Assembly: GCA_021463345.1 (NCBI GenBank) | Contig: JAJTYM010000013.1 | Span: forward strand, 1-64,000 | Direction: 5' to 3' | DNA: 64,000 nt | Source of the DNA: Pseudobdellovibrionaceae bacterium | GTDB lineage: Bacteria; Bdellovibrionota; Bdellovibrionia; Bdellovibrionales; JAMPXM01 | In this document: positions 52,572 through 61,092 of the stretch, piece after piece | Layout: the number at the start of each line of letters is the position of its first letter | Position numbering within the stretch: the stretch's first letter is position 1 | Made by a program: the position numbers and the translations under genes | The notes under the pieces: model-generated | The model's input: only the letters and a program-made list of their open reading frames with translations | What the model was told of the DNA's origin: nothing | Databases searched by the model: none

Positions 52572-54011
52572 TCAGCGCGTCGATGTCACCAATTCGTCGC
52601 GCGCGGCCGCCAGCCGGTTCAGCGACACGTGGTAATCGCCGATGGCGCGCGCTTTCTCCTGCTGCGCGGAGAACAATTCGTTGTACGCGCGGATCAGTTC
52701 CACGAGCGGCTGCCGACCCTGGCGATAGCTGATCTCGAGCTCGCGCACGACCCGCGCGCGCTTTTCGACGGCGCTCGCGTTCGCTTTGGCGATCGCGTAG
52801 TTCGAGACCACCGCCCGCTCCGCGTTCCGCAAGGCGTCCCGTTCGGACTCGAGCGCGCCCTCGAACGCGTTCCGGCTCTGCTCGATGGCGACCCGGCGGT
52901 CGGCGAGCCCTCCCCGGTACAGGCTCGAGTCGAGGGGGGAACTGAATTCGACGCCGATGAAATAGGTCGGCCTGGTCCCCGAGACCATTTCCGCCGTGGC
53001 GGAATCGCCCGACGGGTCCACCCCGGTCGCCCGCGCGCTCGCCACGAGGTCGAGCTGCGGCAAGCCGCTCGCGCGGATCGAGCGCAAGCCGCGTTCGGCG
53101 TTCTCGAGGTTCGCGCGCGCCACGCGCACCGAACGGAGGTTCTCGACCGGCTTCTGCGACAGCTGCGGCACCGGCGGAAGCTCCGCCGGGATGTCGAATT
53201 CGATGTCGTCGGCCCCGTCCACCCGCATCGCGGTCGCCAACAGGTCGGACGCCGCCAAATAGGCGGTGGCCGAGGCCTTCACGCGGGATTCGGCCAGTTC
53301 GAACTCCGCCTCCAAGCGCGGGAGCTCGCCCGGGGTCGAGAGGTTGAAGGAGGTCTTGCGCCGCACGTTTTTGACGAGCTGTTCGTACTTGTCCCGCGCC
53401 GCCATGCTCTCGCGCAACTGCGACTGCGCGACGTACGCGTTCCAGTAGAGCCCCATCACGTCGAGAAGCACCCGTTCGAGCTCCTCCTCGCGCGTCTCGA
53501 GCGCGATGCTCACGCTCGTTTCCGCGATCTCGACCGCGAGCCGATCGGCGTAGCCGAAGAAGTTGCGCAGCAGGTTCTGACGGACGCCGAAAGTGATGGC
53601 GTTCATCGTCGCGTTCGGGTTGCGCGCCTGCGCGGTGAACGGGCTCAAAACCGAGTTCTGGCGCGTGTGATCGTAACCGAGCGAAAACGTCGTCCCGCTG
53701 GGGATCTTCTTGCTCAGGAGCGCCGAAAACGTCGTCGTGCGGTCCTTCGGGTTCGAGAAGCCGGTGAGCGTTTCGGCCTCGTCGGCCTCGTACCCGAACG
53801 CCGATGTCAGGTTGAGGTCAAAGACGGAACGCGCCGTCTCGACGCTCAGGTACGAGCGCTGCGCCGCGAGTTCGGCGGAACGCGCGCCGCGCCCCTTCTG
53901 CAACGTCAGATCGACGACCTGCTGGGGCGAGAGGCGCAGTTTCGCCCGCGCCGGGAACGGCGCCGCGAGCGCGATGGCGATCCAAATTGCGGATGTCCGG
54001 CGAAAAATCAA
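52572..54011 (-). CDS. TolC-family outer-membrane protein
   Basis: An outer-membrane efflux-type protein (479 aa). The signal peptide is in TSAIWIAIALAAPFPARA. Two related halves of coiled-coil helices and strands follow. The ends of the helices read LELERVLLDVMGLYWNAYVA and YRQGRQPLVELIRAYNEL, typical of TolC-like proteins, as is the ending YHVSLNRLAAA. The TTG start at 54011 overlaps the upstream stop as TTGA, with GGGAG upstream. No inner-membrane pump or adaptor is next to it, so its partner is unknown. Confidence 0.88.
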   Translation of the reverse strand: MIFRRTSAIWIAIALAAPFPARAKLRLSPQQVVDLTLQKGRGARSAELAAQRSYLSVETARSVFDLNLTSAFGYEADEAETLTGFSNPKDRTTTFSALLSKKIPSGTTFSLGYDHTRQNSVLSPFTAQARNPNATMNAITFGVRQNLLRNFFGYADRLAVEIAETSVSIALETREEELERVLLDVMGLYWNAYVAQSQLRESMAARDKYEQLVKNVRRKTSFNLSTPGELPRLEAEFELAESRVKASATAYLAASDLLATAMRVDGADDIEFDIPAELPPVPQLSQKPVENLRSVRVARANLENAERGLRSIRASGLPQLDLVASARATGVDPSGDSATAEMVSGTRPTYFIGVEFSSPLDSSLYRGGLADRRVAIEQSRNAFEGALESERDALRNAERAVVSNYAIAKANASAVEKRARVVRELEISYRQGRQPLVELIRAYNELFSAQQEKARAIGDYHVSLNRLAAARDELVTSTR

Positions 54012-54811
54012 CGTAGGCTCCCCAATAGGCCCACGACGACCGCGTCGCGGGGAAGTTTCAATTCCTCGCGCTCGGCCCGCATGGGATTGCGGAACTCGTA
54101 GCCGAGATACCCCGTCCACTTGCCGGCGAAGCGCCACTGCCCGAGCCCGCTCACCGTGATGAACGGCAAGCTCGACGACGCGTTGGCGAAACTCGAACGG
54201 CTGGCCTGGACGGACTTCAGGTAACCCGCGCCGAACAGCCCACCGACGCTCCAACGGCCGTCGCCGGAAAGCAGGCAAGTGGCCGAAAGGCCGCCCGCGC
54301 CTTTCATCGTGTGCAGCCGGGTCGACGGCAGGGGCTCGCCCGTGGGCGCGCGCAACGGCACGTCGTGCACCGTGTAGCCGAGCTGCGCGAAACCGCCGAC
54401 GAGCAGACGCGGAAGGCGCGGCATCTCGTACGGCTGCCAACGGAGTTCGAGCGAAGGCAAGGCGCGGGCGCCGAGCGACCCCAGGTCGTAAGGCGCGAGC
54501 GTCGAAACCCGGCCCCGGCCCTCGGGACGGTACGATGACGCCGAGATCCCCATCTGCATCGCTTTGTGCGTGATCGGCGACCCCAGGGGCTCCGCGCGCG
54601 GACGCACGGTCGCGGGCGTCGACAAAACTTGCGTCGAGCGCTCACGAGCGGTCAGGCGAAGTTCCTCGGCGGCGACGCTGCGGTAATCAGTCCCGGACGA
54701 TTTGGGAGCCGGCGGCGCTTTCGCGGCGATCCTCGGGGAGGCGGACGCCGGCGCGGGGGCCGACGCCAAGGCGGTCAGAACGGTCATCAGAACGGCCAGC
54801 GGACGTTTCAT
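54008..54811 (-). CDS. Exported, possibly outer-membrane, protein of unknown function
   Basis: A 267-residue protein with a signal peptide (RPLAVLMTVLTALASAPAPASA). After a linker, the second half shows alternating strands, such as LLVGGFAQLGYTVHD, WSVGGLFGAGYLKS, WTGYLGYEFRNP and AVVVGLLGSLR. This could be a small outer-membrane barrel. The start follows GAGGTG. It lies 4 bases after the lipoprotein gene and overlaps the TolC-family gene by 4 bases. Confidence 0.75.
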   Translation of the reverse strand: MKRPLAVLMTVLTALASAPAPASASPRIAAKAPPAPKSSGTDYRSVAAEELRLTARERSTQVLSTPATVRPRAEPLGSPITHKAMQMGISASSYRPEGRGRVSTLAPYDLGSLGARALPSLELRWQPYEMPRLPRLLVGGFAQLGYTVHDVPLRAPTGEPLPSTRLHTMKGAGGLSATCLLSGDGRWSVGGLFGAGYLKSVQASRSSFANASSSLPFITVSGLGQWRFAGKWTGYLGYEFRNPMRAEREELKLPRDAVVVGLLGSLR

Positions 54812-54815
54812 CTCA

Positions 54816-56297
54816 TCACCTCACGGCCCGGGTCAGACTCGGGTTTTCGCAAGTAAAAAGGGTCAACGGCTCAAGACGCCCGCCGACGAGGCGATGCGTT
54901 TGCACGCCCCAGCGCCCGGGCAACGTCACGAAAACCTCGCGCCCCTCGGCGTCGCCGACCAGAGCTGTCGCGCCCAAACCGGGCGTCCCTTCCCTCATCC
55001 TTTTGATGGTTTCGGCCGGGTACGCCGCCTTGGCGACGGATTTAGCGCTCTTGCCGGAGAGCCCTAGAAAAAGAAGCTCCGCCTGACGGATCGACTTCGC
55101 GCCCGCGGGGGAGTGATCGTAGGTTTCGACCGCCACCACCGCGCGCGAAACGCCGGCTTCGTTGACGAGCGCGGGACGGCCATGAAGCAACGACCCGGGA
55201 ACGGCGCCATCGATGGCGTGAGCGACGGCGGGCGAGCGGCCTTTCGGGTCCCAGACCACCAGGCGCGCCCCGGCGGCGACGGCGCCGCGCGGGTCCACCT
55301 GAGCTTCGAGCCAAGCCAAGGATCCGCCCTTCCAAGCGACGGCGCCGAGTTGCGAGGCTCCGGCCGCGGCCGGCGGCACCGGCACCGCTTGGACCGAAAG
55401 CGCGTCGCGCGCCGCGGGCGCCGTTCTGAACGCGCGCACTTTGAAACGGGCCTCGTCCGGATCGAATTCGAGCAGCGTGAGCACGCCGCCCGCTCCGCTC
55501 GCCGCGCCACCGAGTGGAACGATCATGGGATCGAAATGGGTTTCCGGTTTCGCCTCGATCGTCGCGAGCGTTCGGCCGTCCGACACGCGCCGGATCGCGT
55601 ATCCCCGCGGCTCCGGCACGATCACCAGCTTCCCGTCGGCCGAAACACCGTGCTGCCGCAGGCTCAAACCCGCGCGCGCGGCCATCCCCTCGGCCGCGCG
55701 CGAGGCCCGCGGCGGCGTCGCGAGCTCGGTGACGCGGCCGGCGCGATACGGGATATCGATCCGGGCGAGGTAGACCTTCGGCACGGCGGGCGAACGGGAG
55801 TCTTCCGCGCGGCGACGGGCGACGAGCGCGACCTCGAGCTCGCCTTTCGCGTTCACGCCCAGAGCCAGCGGCGAACGGACGTTTCCGATGGTTTGAGCGT
55901 TGAAGTCGATGGTTTCGACATCCAGATCGGTCAAGCGGATGTTCGCCGGAATATCTCGTTCGGTGGCATTGGCGGCCAACAAGCCGAGCTGGCCCGGACC
56001 GTGCTGCTCGCAAAGCAGGATGGTCTTGCGAGCGGCGGGCTGAGAGGGCTTCCGCCCCGGCGCCGGGGCGGCGTCGGGACGACGCCCGCCTTCGCCACGG
56101 CTTTTGTCACGATTTTCGCCATAGTCTCCGCTATGGTCCCCGCCGCGACTCGCCGACTCGCTGCCCGGCGCGCCGTCAACCGGAGCCGTCGGCTCATCGG
56201 GGCTGAGGCCCGGCTGAAGCTGGATCTCCGTTTGGCTCCCGCAAGCGACGAGGCCGACGGCGGCAGCGACGATCACGCACATACGCTGGAAAGCCAT
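54816..56297 (-). CDS. Lipoprotein, possibly beta-propeller-like
   Basis: A 493-residue lipoprotein (signal MCVIVAAAVGLVACGS, lipobox LVAC). The first 90 mature residues are a disordered Asp/Gly/Arg/Pro-rich linker. The rest shows repeated short-strand blocks, such as GVSADGKLVIVPEPRGYAIR, TLLEFDPDEARFKVRAF and LVVWDPKGR, that could be blades of a propeller. No repeat is strict enough to prove this. Start after GGAG. First gene of the four-gene exported-protein/TolC operon. Confidence 0.75.
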   Translation of the reverse strand: MAFQRMCVIVAAAVGLVACGSQTEIQLQPGLSPDEPTAPVDGAPGSESASRGGDHSGDYGENRDKSRGEGGRRPDAAPAPGRKPSQPAARKTILLCEQHGPGQLGLLAANATERDIPANIRLTDLDVETIDFNAQTIGNVRSPLALGVNAKGELEVALVARRRAEDSRSPAVPKVYLARIDIPYRAGRVTELATPPRASRAAEGMAARAGLSLRQHGVSADGKLVIVPEPRGYAIRRVSDGRTLATIEAKPETHFDPMIVPLGGAASGAGGVLTLLEFDPDEARFKVRAFRTAPAARDALSVQAVPVPPAAAGASQLGAVAWKGGSLAWLEAQVDPRGAVAAGARLVVWDPKGRSPAVAHAIDGAVPGSLLHGRPALVNEAGVSRAVVAVETYDHSPAGAKSIRQAELLFLGLSGKSAKSVAKAAYPAETIKRMREGTPGLGATALVGDAEGREVFVTLPGRWGVQTHRLVGGRLEPLTLFTCENPSLTRAVR

Positions 56298-56540
56298 GCC
56301 TGACTCCGTGTTTCGATTCGGTCCCTACGAACGTCTGTTGGCCTTCTTACTCCGAAACACGCGCCACCGCGACTCCTTTTTGCCGCGTGGATTGCCGCGC
56401 GATTTCTCGAGATCCGGATCACGGCCCTTCGGCCGAAATGATTCCCAGACAGAATTTTTCGAAGCCGATGACATCGCGCACAATCGCGCATAATTCGCGC
56501 TCGACCGGGTACGAGGAACATGGACTCGGCCACTCCTCTT

Positions 56541-56575
56541 TGTCATCCTGAACGAAGCGAAGCGACGCGAAGGAG
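56541..56575. repeat. Dispersed-repeat-like sequence in the clpP leader
   Basis: The run starting TGTCATCCTGAACGAAGCGA and ending GACGCGAAGGA resembles a dispersed intergenic repeat that I know from many bacterial genomes (TGTCATCCTGAGCGAAGCGAAGG type). In reverse it reads as the peptide SRRFASFRMT often seen in spurious gene calls. Only one copy was noticed here. Its end supplies the AAGGAG ribosome site of the next gene. Confidence 0.45.
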
Positions 56576-56584
56576 CCAACGACG

Positions 56585-57178
56585 ATGAGCGAGACCGAAA
56601 AATCCGAAAAACTCGAGAAAATGACCGGGCGTGAAGAGGAAAAGGAATTGTTCGAGGCCCGAGTCATCCTGATCAGTTCGGCCGTCAACTCGAAGCTCTC
56701 GCACGCGGTGAACGCGAAACTGCTCGCGATGGAACGGCACGATCCCGAGAAACCGATCTACATGTTCATCAACAGCCCGGGCGGCGAAGTGCATTCGGGC
56801 TTCGCCATCTTCGACATGGTCCGATTCATCAAACCGCCCGTGATCACGATCGTCTCGGGGCTCGCGGCCAGCATGGGTTCGATCATCGCCCTGTGCGTGC
56901 CGCGCGAGCGCCGCTTCGCGCTCCCGAACGCGAAGTTCCTGATCCATCAACCCTCGGTGAGCGGCGTGGGCGGCACCGTGACCGACATCGAGATCCACGC
57001 CCGCGACCTGATCGACACGAAGAACCAGATCGTCGAACTCTACACCCATGAGACCGGCCAACCGACCGACGAGATCCGCAAAGCGCTCGATCGCGACAAA
57101 TGGATGACCGCCGAGCAGGCTCTCCAGTTCGGTTTGATCTCGAAGATCATCAAACGCCGCGAGGACATCCGGATCTGA
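56585..57178 (+). CDS. clpP: ClpP-family serine protease
   Basis: The proteolytic subunit of an ATP-dependent Clp protease, or a ClpP paralog (197 aa). The catalytic Ser is in GLAASMGSIIAL, the His in KFLIHQPSVSG, and the Asp in DRDKWMTAEQAL. The handle region and hydrophobic N-terminal loop are present. The N-terminus is longer and more charged (ETEKSEKLEKMTGREEEKE) than in standard ClpP. No clpX or tig is adjacent, which is more usual for a second ClpP than for the housekeeping one. AAGGAG lies nine bases upstream. Confidence 0.92.
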   Translation: MSETEKSEKLEKMTGREEEKELFEARVILISSAVNSKLSHAVNAKLLAMERHDPEKPIYMFINSPGGEVHSGFAIFDMVRFIKPPVITIVSGLAASMGSIIALCVPRERRFALPNAKFLIHQPSVSGVGGTVTDIEIHARDLIDTKNQIVELYTHETGQPTDEIRKALDRDKWMTAEQALQFGLISKIIKRREDIRI

Positions 57179-57208
57179 GCGCGCGTTCAGGCTCCTCGCG
57201 CCGGGCGA

Positions 57209-57493
57209 TCAACCATCGCTCTGCGCTTCGGGCCCGCCTTTGGGAAAAACCTCGGCCGGCGCGAGAGGGGCGTTGTCTTCCCACGCGTCCCGCGCCCTCG
57301 CGGCGCCGCTCCCACCGATCCCTGGATTCGCGGGCGGCAGGCCGCCCATGCCCGGGTGATGGTCATCGGCGAATTCCTCGACCGGGCGCTGACTGCTGCC
57401 GAACCAATTGATATCGGGTCGATCGCGCTTCGCGGGCAAAGTCCCATCCCCCGCCCGCGCCGGGCGCTGGCGGCGGTCTTCGTGCTTCGACAT
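57209..57493 (-). CDS. Small hydrophilic protein of unknown function
   Basis: A 94-residue frame supported mainly by its start: AGGAGG lies four bases before the ATG at 57493. The product is disordered in look, rich in Pro, Gly, Asp and Arg, with one Trp-containing patch (PDINWFGSSQRPVEEFADD) and no hydrophobic helix. It could be a small cytoplasmic protein. Overlapping frames on both strands have no ribosome site. Confidence 0.55.
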   Translation of the reverse strand: MSKHEDRRQRPARAGDGTLPAKRDRPDINWFGSSQRPVEEFADDHHPGMGGLPPANPGIGGSGAARARDAWEDNAPLAPAEVFPKGGPEAQSDG

Positions 57494-57717
57494 GACGACC
57501 TCCTGCTCTTCGGGGGCCCACTTGGAAGTTCGGCGCGAAAACCCGATTCGAGCGCCCGACTCTCCCAGGCCAGACTCTCCGGAAGCCGGCTCAGATTCTC
57601 AATCTGGCGACAAGCGCCGGGACGCGCTTGTCGTTCGTGTCAATTTGCTGCGCGATCCTGTTCACAGGAGCGTTCGTCGCGCGGCCCGCGGCGAACGCCC
57701 CCCGCGGGAAACCGCGC

Positions 57718-59667
57718 TCACCGTCGGCGCGCCTTTTGGTTTTTCCCCGCTCCTTTTTCCGCTCCTTTTTCGGCGCGGATATAGCCGTCGACGAGCGATT
57801 CGAGGACGTTGAGCGGCACGGAGCCACGCCCCAGGACGGCATCATGAAATTTGCGGACGTCGAATCGCTCGCCGAGCGCCGCGGCCGCTTTATCCCGCAG
57901 TTCGCGGATCTTCAGCTGGCCGATCTTGTAAGCGGTCGCCTGCCCCGGCCACACGATGTAACGGTCGACTTCGACCACGATGTCGTGCTCGGCCTTGGCC
58001 AAGTGCTTCTTCATGAAGTCGATCGCCTGCTCACGGCTCCAGCCGAGTTGGTGGATCCCGGTATCGACCACCAGGCGCAAGGCGCGCCACATCTCGTACG
58101 TCAGCTGGCCGAAACGCTGGTAAGGATCCTTGTAAAAGCCCATTTCGTAACCCAGGCTCTCGGCGTACAGGCCCCACCCCTCCACGTACGCGGTGTAATG
58201 ATCGTGTTTGCGGAAGTCCGGCCCCGCGTCCATTTCCTGCGCGAGGGCGATTTGCAGATGATGGCCCGGCACCGCCTCGTGCAGCGTGAGCGCCTCCATT
58301 TCCCAGCGCGGACGCGACTTGAGATCGTAGGTGTTGGCGTAGAAGTAGCCCGCGCGGCCCGACTCGCTCGAGCCGCCCATGTAATAGGCCGTCGGCTGGG
58401 ATTTCTCCGAATAAGCCGGGACCGGAGCGACTCCGTAGGGGAGCCGAGGGAGCTTGCCGAACATCTTGGGCAATTCGGCGTCGGCGCGCTTGGCGATGTC
58501 GCGGTACCCGCGGATCAGGTCCTCGGCGGACGCGTGGAAGAACTTCTTGTCGGTGCGCAGGTGTTTTCTGAACTCGTCCAACGTCCCCTTGAACTTGGCC
58601 TCCTCGAGGACTTTTTCCATCTCGCCGGTGATCCGCGCGACTTCTTTCAAGCCGATGTCATGGATCCGCCGGGGCGTGAGATCGGTGGTCGTGGTCTCCT
58701 TGACGCGGAAGGCGTACCAAGCCTCGCCGTCGGGCAAGTCCTTGAGCGCGATCGTCGCGCGCGCGTTCGGGATGTACGCCTCGGTCAGGTATTCCCGGAA
58801 CTCCGCCAGCTTCGGCTTCACGCTCTCCACGTAAATCCGGGCGGCCTCCGCGCGCAGTTCCTCGGCGCGGGCCGCGGGGATCGACGGCGGGATGTCCTTG
58901 AACGGCAGGAGCCACGGGCTTTCGAGCGGCTTCTCGGCGATCATCGCCGCGACCTGCGCGGGAACGTCGCGCAGCGTGATCTTCGGCGGCGTCACCTTTT
59001 TGGCGACGCCCTCCTTGAGGAGCGCGAGGCTCTGGTCGATCGCCGCGGGCGCGGCCTTCAAGCGCGCGAGGATGTCGCGGTACTGGGCTTCGGTGCCCTT
59101 CGGCATGGCCTCGAGGACCTGCGCCACATCGGTGTGAACGCCGCCGAGTTGGCTGACGGCGAGATACTCGTCCATGAACGCCTGCTCCTCGACGGCGAGC
59201 TCCGCCCGGCGGAGGAACAGTTCGTGATCGAGTTTTTCGCCGCCGTTGAGCTTCGCGCGGTCGAAACCGCGCGCGAGATCGAGCTGGCACCTCATCTCGC
59301 GCTCACGGCGCGCGATGGCGTCGAAAGAGTTGTCGGTCCAGCGCGCGTTCTGCCCGGGGTAGCCGACGTGCGTCGCCCATTCGGGGTAGGCCGTCATCAC
59401 GTACGCCCATTGCGCGGCGAACGTTTCCCTCAACCTGGCGCTCTCGTTTTTGGCGCCCCTGGCCTTGATCAGGGCGCGGCACTTCGCCTCGAAAGCGGTC
59501 GGCGGGGCTTTGGCCGCGGCGGCGCGCGCTTCGGCCATCGACGATGAGCGCGGCGGCGGTTGCGACGACGAGCGTCCCGGCGGCTCCGCGCGGGCCGCGA
59601 ACGCCGGCCCCGCCGTCGCGAGCGTGAGAAGGGACTTCAAAAGAACAGACCGTGCGCGCGACGCCAT
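57718..59667 (-). CDS. DUF885-family metallopeptidase-like protein, exported
   Basis: A 649-residue DUF885 protein. The signal peptide is RSVLLKSLLTLATAGPAFAA. The family motif HEAVPGHHLQ (HExxPGHH) near residue 460 gives the zinc-site histidines. AYVEGWGLYAESLGYEMG, about 25 residues later, gives the expected Glu. The ending VLGRGSVPLNVLESLVDGYI is also typical. The start at 59667 follows GAGGTGAAG. The C-terminal tail is Lys/Gly-rich. It follows tldE by 60 bases on the same strand, so it may share the protease operon. Confidence 0.9.
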   Translation of the reverse strand: MASRARSVLLKSLLTLATAGPAFAARAEPPGRSSSQPPPRSSSMAEARAAAAKAPPTAFEAKCRALIKARGAKNESARLRETFAAQWAYVMTAYPEWATHVGYPGQNARWTDNSFDAIARREREMRCQLDLARGFDRAKLNGGEKLDHELFLRRAELAVEEQAFMDEYLAVSQLGGVHTDVAQVLEAMPKGTEAQYRDILARLKAAPAAIDQSLALLKEGVAKKVTPPKITLRDVPAQVAAMIAEKPLESPWLLPFKDIPPSIPAARAEELRAEAARIYVESVKPKLAEFREYLTEAYIPNARATIALKDLPDGEAWYAFRVKETTTTDLTPRRIHDIGLKEVARITGEMEKVLEEAKFKGTLDEFRKHLRTDKKFFHASAEDLIRGYRDIAKRADAELPKMFGKLPRLPYGVAPVPAYSEKSQPTAYYMGGSSESGRAGYFYANTYDLKSRPRWEMEALTLHEAVPGHHLQIALAQEMDAGPDFRKHDHYTAYVEGWGLYAESLGYEMGFYKDPYQRFGQLTYEMWRALRLVVDTGIHQLGWSREQAIDFMKKHLAKAEHDIVVEVDRYIVWPGQATAYKIGQLKIRELRDKAAAALGERFDVRKFHDAVLGRGSVPLNVLESLVDGYIRAEKGAEKGAGKNQKARRR

Positions 59668-59727
59668 CTTCACCTCTCGGATATGCACCGCACGATAGTG
59701 TCCGCCCGCCAACGGGCTTGGCAAGCC

Positions 59728-61092
59728 TCAACGCCCGGCGACCGAGAGGCCGGCGACGAGGATCTCGGGCGTGACCACGCTCGAAAACGGCCGCGGGACT
59801 TCGTTCCCCACGGCCTCGATCGACGCCAAAAGATCCTTGAACCCTCCTGAGACGACGAAATTGCAGAGCGGCGTTTTCCGCTCGCCGCCCTCCCAGAGCT
59901 CGCCCTCGGCCTGCAGGGAGAAATTCCCCGACCCCGCGTGGAAACCGGCGTGAAAACCGGCGAGGTCGGTGACGACGATCACGCGCGGATGCCGCCGAAG
60001 CAGCGCCGCGCGGCCCTCGGCGCCGGGTTTGACGACCCAGTTGCTCGGCCCGATGCCCAGTTCGCTCTTCGGCCCGCGCGACGCGTGCCCGGTGTTCCTC
60101 AGGCCGAGCTTGCGGGCGTAAACGGAATTGAGGAGGAACCCCCTGAGCACCCCGTTCTCCAGCAGCGTCGCGCGGGCGGCCTCGGTCCCCTCGCTGTCGA
60201 ACGGCCGCGAACCCGGACCCATGGGAAGGAACGGGTCGTCTTCGATCGTGAGGACGGGGCTGGAGATGGGGCGGCCCAAGCTGTCCAACGCGAAGATCGA
60301 GCGTTTCTCGGCGACGGCTTTCCCCGAGAGGTAAGCCGCGAGCTGGCCGAGGAGTTCCGCGGCGGGCGCGGCGTCGAAGAGAACGGGGAACACGCCCGTC
60401 TCCGGCTGAACGCTGCCGAGCTTCGCTATCGCCCTCTCCGCCGCCCGGCCGCCGGTCCGCACGGGGTCGAACTCGCCTTCGGAGCGGGCGAAAAACACCT
60501 CCCGGCCGGTGCGCGACTCGGCGCCGTCCCTGGCGAGCGCGTAGGCGTACGCGTAAACGCTGCTCCGCTCGCTCGCGCAATCGACGCCTTTGGTGTTGAA
60601 GACGCGCGTGGCGCCGATCGACTCGACGTAGCCGTTGTAGGGCACGGCGACGACGCGCGGGTCGCGCTTGAGCGACGCGCCCTCGAGTTGTCGGGCGAGC
60701 TCGATCTTCCGCTCGATCGCGCGGGCCCGGCTGAACCCGTCCGGCAGCGCCTCGACCTGGCCGCGCGCCCCGGAGCCGACCATGCCGAGCGCGGCGTCCC
60801 TCGACTCGCTTTGGCCCGCGGCGAACCGCGCGCACTCCAATGCCTCGCGGTACGACCGCAGGATGGCGTCTTCGCTCAGATCCTCCGTGCTGCAACAGCC
60901 TTCCTGCCCGTCCGTGACGACGCGCACGCCGGCGCAGAGGCCAAGGCCCGAATCGAACTTGTCGACCCTGCCCTTTTGCACGGAGACCGAGAACTTATCC
61001 TCGCGCGTGACGAGCACTTCGGCCGCGGCGCCGTCGGCCGCGGCGAGCGCCGCGATTTTTTCGAACGTCGGGTCCAATTCCCTGAAGATCAT
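59728..61092 (-). CDS. tldE: TldE/PmbA metalloprotease subunit
   Basis: The non-catalytic partner of TldD (454 aa). TldD/TldE form a heterodimeric zinc protease acting on unfolded peptides, e.g. in maturation of microcin B17 and modified peptides in E. coli. The order is family-like: FSVSVQKGRVDKFDSG, PYNGYVESIGATRVFNTKG, then PVLFDAAPAAELLGQLAAYL and HASRGPKSELGIGPSN. HExxxH is absent, as expected for TldE. The start overlaps tldD as ATGA, which fixes it at 61092. Confidence 0.93.
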   Translation of the reverse strand: MIFRELDPTFEKIAALAAADGAAAEVLVTREDKFSVSVQKGRVDKFDSGLGLCAGVRVVTDGQEGCCSTEDLSEDAILRSYREALECARFAAGQSESRDAALGMVGSGARGQVEALPDGFSRARAIERKIELARQLEGASLKRDPRVVAVPYNGYVESIGATRVFNTKGVDCASERSSVYAYAYALARDGAESRTGREVFFARSEGEFDPVRTGGRAAERAIAKLGSVQPETGVFPVLFDAAPAAELLGQLAAYLSGKAVAEKRSIFALDSLGRPISSPVLTIEDDPFLPMGPGSRPFDSEGTEAARATLLENGVLRGFLLNSVYARKLGLRNTGHASRGPKSELGIGPSNWVVKPGAEGRAALLRRHPRVIVVTDLAGFHAGFHAGSGNFSLQAEGELWEGGERKTPLCNFVVSGGFKDLLASIEAVGNEVPRPFSSVVTPEILVAGLSVAGR

